DNA of 64,000 nucleotides from WVXP01 sp964348095 (GTDB taxonomy: Bacteria > Desulfobacterota > BSN033 > WVXP01), in NCBI GenBank assembly GCA_964348095.1, contig CAYGBK010000093.1:3339-67338 (forward strand), read 5' to 3'. The notes under the pieces are model-generated. The model had not been told where the DNA came from and ran no database searches. It was given only the letters and a program-made list of their open reading frames with translations. The translations under genes and the position numbers were made by a program. Positions 8,788 through 16,177 of the stretch are shown one piece after another (the first letter of the stretch is position 1; each line of letters starts with the position of its first letter).

Positions 8788-9693
8788 ATGAACAAGAGAG
8801 TCGGGTTTATCGGGCTCGGCCAAATGGGAAAATGGATGGCCTGCAACGTGTTAAAGGCCGGGTTCGACCTCACCGTTTTCGATGTGAGCCAGAAGGCAGT
8901 CAAGTTTCTCGCCGATCAGGGAGCGAAGCCCGCTGAATCTGCCGCTCAAATGGCCAGCACTGTGGATTGGGTATTTCTAAGCCTGCCCAACACAGAGATT
9001 GTGGAGCGAGTCATCTTCGGGGACGATGGACTTGCCCGTGGTGGGTCGAGCGGCTTGGTTATTGTTGATTGTGGGACGACGAGCTATATGCCGACTCTCG
9101 ATTTTCACAGGAGGCTCAAAGAACAGGGCATTGTTTTCGTTGATGCGCCGGTATCGGGGATGGAAGCTAGGGCGAGAGAGGGCACGCTGACAATCATGTT
9201 TGGGGGAGATGAAGCGGTGTGCGAGCGGATTCGACCCGTGTTGGACTCCATGGGCAACAAAATCATCTACATGGGAGCCGTGGGGAGCGGCCAATTGACG
9301 AAACTGGTGAATCAACTTTTGTTTAACATCAGTGCTGCTGCCATTGCTGAGCTCTTGCCTATGGCCGTTAAGCTGGGTTTGGATCCGGAAAAGGTCACCG
9401 ACGTGGTCACCACGGGAACAGGCCGCAGCTTTGCTGCTGAATTTTTTGCGCCTCTGGCCCTGGAGAACAGATTCGATGAGGGCTATCCCCTCAAAGATGC
9501 ATACAAGGACATGATAAGCGTGGCCGAAATATCTGCCCGTGAAAAGATTCCACTCCCATTAGTCCATGCCGCAACAACGACCTACCAGATGGCGCTGACC
9601 GAGGGGTATGGCAGTGAAAGCAAAGGGGCCATGATCAAGGTTTTTGAACGGATATTGGGCGTTAAGTTCCGGAAGAGGGCAGGGGAGACATGA
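8788..9693 (+). CDS. NAD(P)-dependent beta-hydroxyacid dehydrogenase (3-hydroxyisobutyrate dehydrogenase family)
   Basis: A 301-residue enzyme with the Rossmann motif GLGQMG (9-14), the substrate-binding DAPVSG (119-124) and the catalytic lysine in GSGQLTKLVNQ (Lys172). The family oxidises beta-hydroxy acids or reduces semialdehydes. It includes tartronate semialdehyde reductase and the 2-(hydroxymethyl)glutarate dehydrogenase of anaerobic nicotinate fermentation, the latter being of interest because a nicotinate-dehydrogenase-like enzyme is encoded nearby. Its stop overlaps the start of the dehydratase gene, so the two are translationally coupled. Confidence 0.88.
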   Translation: MNKRVGFIGLGQMGKWMACNVLKAGFDLTVFDVSQKAVKFLADQGAKPAESAAQMASTVDWVFLSLPNTEIVERVIFGDDGLARGGSSGLVIVDCGTTSYMPTLDFHRRLKEQGIVFVDAPVSGMEARAREGTLTIMFGGDEAVCERIRPVLDSMGNKIIYMGAVGSGQLTKLVNQLLFNISAAAIAELLPMAVKLGLDPEKVTDVVTTGTGRSFAAEFFAPLALENRFDEGYPLKDAYKDMISVAEISAREKIPLPLVHAATTTYQMALTEGYGSESKGAMIKVFERILGVKFRKRAGET

Positions 9694-11345
9694 TGTCTCG
9701 ACATCGGGGCCAGCCCGAGGATATCACCGAAGCCTATTATCGCGGTTTGATGCACGCCGTGGGCTATCGCTCGAAGGATCTGAACAAACCTCAGATTGCC
9801 GTTGTCAATTCCTGGACCGATCTCAACCCGGGACACCAGCCACTCAAAGAGCTGGCACTCCGGGTCAGGGAAGGGATTTGGGCTGGGGGCGGCTCGCCAG
9901 GCGAGTTCAACGTCCCTGCTCCCTGTGACGGGATGGCTCAGGGCCCGGGCCAGCATTATATTTTGCCCCAACGCGACTTGATCGCCGCTTCGATCGAGGC
10001 CATGGTTCGAGCGCATGGCTTTCAAGGGCTTGTCATGCTGGCCTCGTGTGACAAAATCATACCGGGAATGGTCATGGCGGCGATCAGACTCGACCTCCCT
10101 ACCCTCTTCTTGACTGCCGGTGCCATGTTACCGTGCCGTCTCAACGACCGCACTGTGGTGACCTCGGACCTCAAAGAGGCTATCGGAAAGCGGCGCAAGG
10201 ATGAGATCGATGAGGCCACATTCGTGAGCTGGCAGGAAAGCTTCTGCGGGTCGCCCGGCACTTGCTCGATGATGGGTACGGCAAATACGATGGGATGCTT
10301 TCTGGAGGCCACGGGTCTGGCACCCTTCGGATCGACCACCATGCTCTCCTTCGATGCTGCCAAGCTTCGTCAGGCCCGAGATGTGGGGGAACGGATAGTA
10401 GCGCTCGTTCAAGAGAATCGCCCACTGGGTCAGTTTCTGAACCTGCAAAGCCTGAAGAATGGGATCAAGTATATTTCCGCTTCTGGAGGCTCGACAAACG
10501 CTGTTCTCCATGTCATGGCCTTTGCCTCTCTGATGGACGTCGCCCTCGATTTGGATGAATTCGACGCTATTCAGTCCTCTGTTCCGGTTGTCGCGAAATT
10601 CAAGCCGTCGAGCGAATTCAACATCAATGACTACCATGAGGCAGGTGGTGTCCGGGCCGTGCTCGGCGCGATCGGAGACCATCTGAGGCTCAACGTCCCT
10701 CTCGCTATGGGAGACCGGTTGAAAGACGCCTTGAAATCGGTTACGGGACCGGACGGAAGGGTGATCCATCCACCATCAGAACCGCTAGCCTCCGAGGGTA
10801 GCTTTGGGATTCTCAAGGGCAACCTGGCTCCCGGTGGAGCGGTCACCAAGAGGACCGGCATCGAACAGAACATGTTAGCCCACACAGGACCTGCGGTCGT
10901 ATTCGAATCAGAGGAGGATGTGCGCCGGTTCCTGTTGAATAAAGATGTTCAGCCAGGATCGGTTCTTGTGGTTCGTTACGAAGGGCCTAAAGGTGGACCG
11001 GGTATGCGAGAGCTCTCCATCCCGGCGGCGATGTTGGTCGGGATGGGCTTACATACATCTGTGGCCATGGTTACCGACGGAAGATTCTCGGGGGCCACAC
11101 GAGGACCCTGCGTGGGTCATGTAAGTCCTGAGGCCTGGGAGGGAGGTCCCCTGAGTTGTGTCCGAGACGGTGACATGATCGAGATCAACGTTCCGAAAAA
11201 GAGGATCCAGCTCCTCATCACCGAAGAGGAATTTGATCGACGACGAAAGAATGGGCTCACGAAACCGAATCACCCCGCGCCGGGGGTTCTGTCGGCCTAT
11301 CGACACGGGGTCACCGGAGCTGAACGTGGGGCCGTCTGGTTGTGA
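9690..11345 (+). CDS. IlvD/Edd-family Fe-S dehydratase
   Basis: A 551-residue dehydratase of the dihydroxy-acid/sugar-acid family, which removes water from 2,3-dihydroxy acids to give 2-keto acids. Three conserved cysteines suited to an Fe-S cluster are visible: C79 in APCDG, C120 in ASCDKI and C192 in GTCSMMGTANTM. The C-terminal GRFSGATRG segment (from nucleotide about 11080) is intact. The early loop reads NPGHQP rather than the PCN form of other members, as in several anaerobe-type IlvD proteins. It may make branched-chain keto acids or, given its catabolic neighbours, process a sugar-acid-like intermediate. It overlaps the previous gene by 4 bases. Confidence 0.88.
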   Translation: MMSRHRGQPEDITEAYYRGLMHAVGYRSKDLNKPQIAVVNSWTDLNPGHQPLKELALRVREGIWAGGGSPGEFNVPAPCDGMAQGPGQHYILPQRDLIAASIEAMVRAHGFQGLVMLASCDKIIPGMVMAAIRLDLPTLFLTAGAMLPCRLNDRTVVTSDLKEAIGKRRKDEIDEATFVSWQESFCGSPGTCSMMGTANTMGCFLEATGLAPFGSTTMLSFDAAKLRQARDVGERIVALVQENRPLGQFLNLQSLKNGIKYISASGGSTNAVLHVMAFASLMDVALDLDEFDAIQSSVPVVAKFKPSSEFNINDYHEAGGVRAVLGAIGDHLRLNVPLAMGDRLKDALKSVTGPDGRVIHPPSEPLASEGSFGILKGNLAPGGAVTKRTGIEQNMLAHTGPAVVFESEEDVRRFLLNKDVQPGSVLVVRYEGPKGGPGMRELSIPAAMLVGMGLHTSVAMVTDGRFSGATRGPCVGHVSPEAWEGGPLSCVRDGDMIEINVPKKRIQLLITEEEFDRRRKNGLTKPNHPAPGVLSAYRHGVTGAERGAVWL

Positions 11346-11371
11346 TCTCCAGTGTTGTGAGGAGGCCCATC

Positions 11372-11740
11372 GTGAAATATGTCACCACCCCCAATATATC
11401 TGAGTTTTGGCCGCTCCCAGACCACCAGGGTGTGACGGCACAGGTCGTAATCGCTGGTCGCAACATGACCTCGCTCATGTCTGTATGGGAGCCACATTCC
11501 GAATCCCCAATTCACTCCCATCCTCACGAGCAGATTGGGGTCTCTCTGCAGGGCGAGGCGGTATTCATCATCGATGGCACGGAATATCTTGTGAAAAAAG
11601 GAGACGTTTATTACGTCCCTCCTAACGTGCCCCATGGGCAGCGAAATGACGGGGACGAACCGGTTATTTTTATGGAGTGCTTCTCACCAGTTCGAGATGA
11701 CCTTTTGCAGAGAAGATTTGAGCAAAAAATCCATGATTGA
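11372..11740 (+). CDS. Cupin-domain protein
   Basis: A 122-residue single cupin. Motif 1 (IHSHPHEQIGVSLQG) supplies three His and a later Glu/Gln for a metal, and motif 2 (YVPPNVPHG) supplies the last His. Such proteins bind or isomerise small metabolites, and no specific function can be given. The GTG at 11372 is preceded by GAGGAGG at 7-base spacing, a better start than the GTG at 11342 that overlaps the IlvD stop. It ends the first part of the operon. A 173-base gap follows before the hydroxylase genes. Confidence 0.8.
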   Translation: MKYVTTPNISEFWPLPDHQGVTAQVVIAGRNMTSLMSVWEPHSESPIHSHPHEQIGVSLQGEAVFIIDGTEYLVKKGDVYYVPPNVPHGQRNDGDEPVIFMECFSPVRDDLLQRRFEQKIHD

Positions 11741-11913
11741 ATGGGTCGCCACCTCCTCACAGGGTGGACGTACCCCCCAATCGGGTTTCGTTTGAAAATG
11801 TTCTGCAACGGTTGTCACGACGACGATGATGTGAAGGTTACCAGGCGGGAAGAATTTTCCAAAGGGTTAAGGAGGAGCACAAAAAAAGCATATGGAAAGG
11901 AGGTGGACAGGCC

Positions 11914-12762
11914 ATGACAGAGGGAGAGTTATTCAGGGTGAGCGGTTCTCGCGAGGCATGTGAGTTATTGGGTCGGTTCGGAAGGAAGGCGAAGATCATT
12001 GCCGGAGGCACAGATCTGATGGTTGCCATGAATCAGAGGGAGGCCTCCCCGGACGTACTGATCTACATTGGAGAGAGTGGGCTCGACTACATCAAAGTTG
12101 AAGGGGACAATCTCGTGATCGGGGCGGCGACCACTTTTGCAGAAATAGGGCGTTCAAAACTGGTTCGAGAGAAAGCCCCACTCTTGGCCGAGGTTGTGTC
12201 TCACATCGGCTCACCGGCAATCAGGAATGTGGGTACCATCGGGGGGAATCTAGCGTCCGCATCTCCGGCTGCAGACTCAGCGACGGCCCTACTCGCATTG
12301 GGAGCTAGCCTCAAGCTTGTCTCCCAGAAGGGCGAGCAGGTGGTCGATTCCAAAGGATTTTTCACGGGTCCGGAGCAGACCATCCTGAAAATCGATGAAA
12401 TGATTCAGGAGGTGATTATTCCTGCCCAGGGAAAGGGATCCAAGTGGGCCTATCGCAAGGTTGGGAAGCGCAAAGCTCAGTCGCTGTCAGTCGTTTCTGT
12501 GGCTGTCTGCTGCAGGACCGAAACCGGTAAAGCCAGTGACGTTCGTATCGCGCTGGGAGCAGTCGCGCCGACGCCTATGTTGGCTGTCAAAGCCGCGACA
12601 GAGATTGAAGGGAAGCCCGTCGACACGTCCTTAATCGAACGTGTCGCGAAGACGGCGGCCGAAGAGACCAGTCCAATTGATGATGTGCGGGGATCCACCT
12701 GGTACAGGCGGCGGGCCGTCGAGGCGGTGACCAAACAGCTTCTCCAGCAGATATTTGGGTGA
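11914..12762 (+). CDS. Molybdenum hydroxylase FAD subunit, copy 1 (NdhF/CoxM-like)
   Basis: A 282-residue medium subunit of the xanthine dehydrogenase family, carrying FAD between the Fe-S centres and an external acceptor. FAD-binding segments are AGGTDLM near residue 30 and TIGGNLASASPAAD near residue 110, followed by the CO-dehydrogenase-flavoprotein C-terminal domain ending in STWYRRRAV. The ATG follows AAAGGAGGTGG. It heads a block FAD - 2Fe-2S - large-N - large-C, the order known for the nicotinate dehydrogenase genes ndhFSLM of Eubacterium barkeri. A second full set lies at 54199-57896. Confidence 0.9.
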   Translation: MTEGELFRVSGSREACELLGRFGRKAKIIAGGTDLMVAMNQREASPDVLIYIGESGLDYIKVEGDNLVIGAATTFAEIGRSKLVREKAPLLAEVVSHIGSPAIRNVGTIGGNLASASPAADSATALLALGASLKLVSQKGEQVVDSKGFFTGPEQTILKIDEMIQEVIIPAQGKGSKWAYRKVGKRKAQSLSVVSVAVCCRTETGKASDVRIALGAVAPTPMLAVKAATEIEGKPVDTSLIERVAKTAAEETSPIDDVRGSTWYRRRAVEAVTKQLLQQIFG

Positions 12763-12778
12763 AAGGGGGGCAGTTTCA

Positions 12779-13258
12779 ATGGCGATGTTAGAGATTACAG
12801 TAAATGGTCTACCTTACCGAGTCGAGGTCGGGCTAAAGACCACCTTGGTGGCGGTTTTGCGTGACAAGTTGGGCGTTACCAGTCCTAAAGTGGGGTGCAA
12901 CAGCGGTGATTGTGGCGCGTGTTCAATCCTCCTCAATGGTAAGCTCGTTAAGTCATGTATTACCAATGCCCTGACGTGTCAGGGAAAAGAGGTGATGACG
13001 ATCGAAGGGCTTGTCAAGCCAGGCGAAGTGCACCCGCTGCAGAAGGCTTTTTTTGAGCACTATGGCGCTCAATGTGGTTTCTGCACGCCTGCGATGATTC
13101 TCGCGGCAAAAGCCCTACTCGATGAAAACCCAAACCCCACACGGGAAAATGTCAAGGAGGCCCTCTCGGGTAACCTATGTCGGTGTACGGGATATGTGAA
13201 AATTATCAATTCAGTCATGGCGGCAGCCGAAGAGATGGCTGCCCAGAAGGCTGGATGA
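12779..13258 (+). CDS. Molybdenum hydroxylase 2x[2Fe-2S] subunit, copy 1 (NdhS/CoxS-like)
   Basis: A 159-residue small subunit. The plant-type ferredoxin cluster is held by C40, C45, C48 and C60, and the second [2Fe-2S] cluster by C99, C102, C134 and C136 (QCGFC and LCRC motifs), the complete set for the family. It passes electrons from the molybdopterin centre to the FAD subunit. The ATG at 12779 follows AAGGGGGG at normal spacing and gives the usual N-terminus. An in-frame GTG further upstream would overlap the FAD subunit gene. Confidence 0.93.
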   Translation: MAMLEITVNGLPYRVEVGLKTTLVAVLRDKLGVTSPKVGCNSGDCGACSILLNGKLVKSCITNALTCQGKEVMTIEGLVKPGEVHPLQKAFFEHYGAQCGFCTPAMILAAKALLDENPNPTRENVKEALSGNLCRCTGYVKIINSVMAAAEEMAAQKAG

Positions 13259-13279
13259 TCGGAGAAAGGGGGTGATCGT

Positions 13280-14668
13280 GTGACTGTCAAAGCAGTCGGT
13301 CAAGTGACGCCAAGAGTCGTTGGCCAGAGAGTGAAGCGGTATGACGGTATGGCCCATGTGACCGGAGAGACGCGGTTTGTGGACGACGTTATCGTTCCGG
13401 GTACGCTTATGGTGAAGGCTCTCAGGAGTCCCGTTCACAAGGGAAAGATCAAGAATGTCGACGCCAGCGGAGCGGAATCGATGATCGGTGTGGCAGGGGT
13501 CATTACGGCACGGGATGTACCCTGCAATGCCTATGGTTTGATACCGGATCAACCCGTTCTTGCAGCCGAAAGTGTTCGGTATAAGGGTGAGCCGATTGCT
13601 GCTGTTGCTGCTGTCGATGAAGACGTCGCCTTAGCGGCCCTCGATAAAATAAAGATCGATATTGAAGAAGAAGAACCTGTCTTCGATCCCTTGGAGGCCA
13701 TGAAACCCGAGGCGCCGAAAGTACGCCCTGAGGGAAATATCTTTATGTTTGGTGAACGTCCTTACAGGCAAATCGTTTTTGGCGACATCGACGCGGGGTT
13801 TAGGGACGCGGACGTGGTCGTAGAATCTGAATATCTCCATCCTTCTCTCGAACATGCTCAAATTGAGCCGATGTCCTCCCTTGCTGTACCGGAAGCTTCC
13901 GGCAAACTGAAGGTTTACACCTGCAGTCAGGCCCTTTATTTCCATTTAGGAATGCTGTGCGGAATACTGCAGATGGACCCCAAAGACGTCCGCTGTCTCC
14001 AATGGGCTGCTCGGACGGGAAGTAGCTGGCGCCATAACGCCGGTTTTGGCTACATCAACTACGTCGGTGGGACCGTTGGGGGGGCCTTTGGTGCAAAGAA
14101 TGATATCCATACTGACCACGTGACGGCTATCTTGGCGCTGAAGACGGGCCGGCCATGTAAGTGGCGGTGGACCAGAGAGGAGGACTTGTTGTACTCCACA
14201 TTCCGAGGCGCTTGGAAAATGAAATACAAAGATGGAGTCAAGAAGGATGGGCGGATTGTGGCCCGCAAAATCGAATCGATCCGGGAAGCAGGGGCGTACA
14301 CCTCTTTGAATTCCTATGTTGTGGACAAACACTGCTATTTGGCAACAGGTCCCTATTTTGTACCGAACGTTTACATTCAGGGCTACTGCGTTTACACAAA
14401 CAAACCACCTGCCAGCTCCATGCGCGGCTTTGGCGTGACTCCAGCGACCTTTGCGACGGAGGTTCAGATTAGCAAGGTTGCGGAAGCGATCGGGATTGAT
14501 CCCTGGGAGATCCGATTCATCAACGCCTACCGTAAGGGTGACCAGACTCCCACCCGACGCGTCATCAATAGTGTGGCCCTGGTTGAGGTGATGCAGAAAC
14601 TGGCCAAGAAAGCCGGAGTGGATCTGCCGAGCAGACTCAGGTCCATGAATTCGGAGAAAAGGGGGTAA
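13280..14668 (+). CDS. Molybdenum hydroxylase large subunit, N-terminal half, copy 1 (NdhL-like)
   Basis: A 462-residue protein covering the first part of the molybdopterin subunit of the xanthine dehydrogenase family: the a/b hammerhead (20-125), then the start of the Mo-binding domain with GGTVGGAFGAKND (263-275) and the SSMRGFG loop (379-385). The frame ends at a clean stop, and the remainder is encoded 6 bases later. An extra stretch of about 22 residues (about 238-260) before the GG-x-FG motif is absent from the second copy at 55549. The GTG start follows AAAGGGGGTGATC. The split matches the two-polypeptide large subunit of nicotinate dehydrogenase. Confidence 0.88.
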   Translation: MTVKAVGQVTPRVVGQRVKRYDGMAHVTGETRFVDDVIVPGTLMVKALRSPVHKGKIKNVDASGAESMIGVAGVITARDVPCNAYGLIPDQPVLAAESVRYKGEPIAAVAAVDEDVALAALDKIKIDIEEEEPVFDPLEAMKPEAPKVRPEGNIFMFGERPYRQIVFGDIDAGFRDADVVVESEYLHPSLEHAQIEPMSSLAVPEASGKLKVYTCSQALYFHLGMLCGILQMDPKDVRCLQWAARTGSSWRHNAGFGYINYVGGTVGGAFGAKNDIHTDHVTAILALKTGRPCKWRWTREEDLLYSTFRGAWKMKYKDGVKKDGRIVARKIESIREAGAYTSLNSYVVDKHCYLATGPYFVPNVYIQGYCVYTNKPPASSMRGFGVTPATFATEVQISKVAEAIGIDPWEIRFINAYRKGDQTPTRRVINSVALVEVMQKLAKKAGVDLPSRLRSMNSEKRG

Positions 14669-14673
14669 CAGCC

Positions 14674-15672
14674 ATGAAGAAGCGAGGGGTAGGCATAGCA
14701 GCGGGACTCTATCCGACTGGAATGAGCGGGGGCGGCGATTCAAGTCAGGCCATAGTGAAGATGCAGCCTGACGGCTCTGCGGTGCTGACCGTTGGAGCGG
14801 TTGATTTGGGCCAAGGCTCGAAGACTGTCCTGGCCCAGATGGTGGCTGAAGTCCTCGGAATTGACTGTGATCAGGTGAGAGTCGTTAACGACAATACGGA
14901 CAGCTGTCCATTAAGCTTCGGCAGCTTTGCTAGCCGGGTAACCTATGTAGACGGCAATGCCGTTGTCGAGGCAGCTGAGGAGGCCAGATCTGCCCTGCTC
15001 GATGTGGCTGCGGAAATGCTCGAGGCCTCTGTCGGAGATCTTGAGGTCGTTGAAGGAAATATCCGTGTCAAGCAATCGCCTGAATCCTCAAAGGCGATTG
15101 GCGAGGTTGCCGGGGCGGCAACCTTTGGCATGCGCAAGTTGATCGTGGGCCGGGGCCACTATATGCGTGATCCCTCGGGACCAGATCCAGAAACGGGACA
15201 GGTCGATCCCTTTTGCACACTCGCCTGGGCTGCGATGATGGCCGAAGTCGAAGTCGACACCGAGACAGGTGAAGTGGAGGTCCTAGGCCTGATTGCCTCT
15301 TACGATGTCGGGAAAGCCATCAATCCATCGCTGACCGAAGGGCAGATTGAGGGTGGAGCGGCCATGGGCCTTGGAGCTGCCTTGGCGGAACAGTTGCATC
15401 CGGCCTATCCATCCCTGGAATTTCAGCCCACTAATTTGGGTGATTATGCGATACCCACGGCGGTCGACGTGCCAGACATCGAGGCTGTCATTCACGAATG
15501 CCCTTCTACCAATGGACCCTTTGGTGCCAAAGGGTTAGGGGAAATGACAGCGAACGTCCCAGCTCCGGCGATTATCAACGCTATACACGATGCGGTAGGG
15601 ATTTGGATAGACGAACTTCCGGCGACTCCTGAGAGGGTGCTTCGAGCTCTTGAAGAGAAGGCTGGATCTTAG
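14674..15672 (+). CDS. Molybdenum hydroxylase large subunit, C-terminal half, copy 1 (NdhM-like)
   Basis: A 332-residue protein corresponding to the last part of the molybdopterin subunit. It begins at the usual internal boundary (KKRGVGIAAG), has the cofactor-contact motif DLGQGSKT (near 48), the SFASRVTYVDGNAV segment, and GAKGLGEM (near 290), whose Glu aligns with the catalytic Glu of xanthine dehydrogenase. It has its own ribosome-binding site (AAAAGGGGGTAACAGCC), so the split is a true gene boundary rather than a recent frameshift. Together with the previous gene it makes a subunit of about 794 residues, normal for the family. Confidence 0.88.
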   Translation: MKKRGVGIAAGLYPTGMSGGGDSSQAIVKMQPDGSAVLTVGAVDLGQGSKTVLAQMVAEVLGIDCDQVRVVNDNTDSCPLSFGSFASRVTYVDGNAVVEAAEEARSALLDVAAEMLEASVGDLEVVEGNIRVKQSPESSKAIGEVAGAATFGMRKLIVGRGHYMRDPSGPDPETGQVDPFCTLAWAAMMAEVEVDTETGEVEVLGLIASYDVGKAINPSLTEGQIEGGAAMGLGAALAEQLHPAYPSLEFQPTNLGDYAIPTAVDVPDIEAVIHECPSTNGPFGAKGLGEMTANVPAPAIINAIHDAVGIWIDELPATPERVLRALEEKAGS

Positions 15673-15682
15673 TCGATTGATG

Positions 15683-15699
15683 GCCTACTAGGCTTTTTT
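15683..15699 (+). terminator. Short intrinsic terminator after hydroxylase copy 1
   Basis: GCCTACTAGGC (perfect dyad, short loop) followed by TTTTTT, 11 bases after the stop codon. The stem is short, but position and T-run fit a terminator of the long plus-strand operon. Confidence 0.5.
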
Positions 15700-15792
15700 C
15701 AGCCCAGGGATAAGAGACTACCCCTTTCTCTGTTTTGCCTCGCAAGGCCCAACCGAATCTGGAAACCGATTCGCTGGGGGGAGGGGGAATCC

Positions 15793-15990
15793 TTATTCAG
15801 AATCTTCCTCCTTCACAAAAGTGAGCGCTTGTTTGCTGCATTCTACTTCGCAGAGCTGACATTCCATACAAGAATCCCGGTCCTTTATCTCTACAATGTG
15901 CTCCTTTATTTTTATGATCTGCATCGGGCACACGTCTACACAGACGCCACAAAAGTCACACGACTCGTAATCGACCTTCAGGGTACTCAT
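15793..15990 (-). CDS. Two-cluster [4Fe-4S] ferredoxin
   Basis: A 65-residue ferredoxin with two motifs of the form C-x2-C-x2-C-x3-C: CDFCGVCVDVC near residues 11-21 and CMECQLCEVEC near 41-51, giving two [4Fe-4S] clusters. It is an electron carrier in the cytoplasm. It is the last gene of a minus-strand group, 187 bases downstream of the old yellow enzyme, and could serve that enzyme, AOR or the hydroxylases. An AAGGGGA site lies about a dozen bases upstream of the ATG. Confidence 0.9.
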   Translation of the reverse strand: MSTLKVDYESCDFCGVCVDVCPMQIIKIKEHIVEIKDRDSCMECQLCEVECSKQALTFVKEEDSE

Positions 15991-16177
15991 GATGTAAGGA
16001 TTCTCCCCTTCAGCGTGTGCAAAGACGAATTCGCCTTAGCCATGTGGCTTCATCGAAGAGGATTGTGAGGACCGAGCTCTCTCTCTGATGGGAGATCATG
16101 ACGACGGGAGTTGTTCCCTGATGACGACCATCCCGCCCGGTTCATGTGTTTTGAGAAAATCGCGAGTTTTTGACATT

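Noticed and set aside
9690..11345. Loss of an Fe-S ligand in the IlvD protein because the early loop reads NPGHQP instead of PCN
   Set aside because: Three other conserved Cys (79, 120, 192) are present, and the PGH form is usual in anaerobe-type IlvD/Edd proteins, so it is probably normal.
13280..15672. Frameshift or nonsense mutation splitting the large hydroxylase subunit
   Set aside because: The second copy at 55549-57896 is split at the same place, and both C-terminal halves have their own ribosome-binding sites and ATG, so the split is native.
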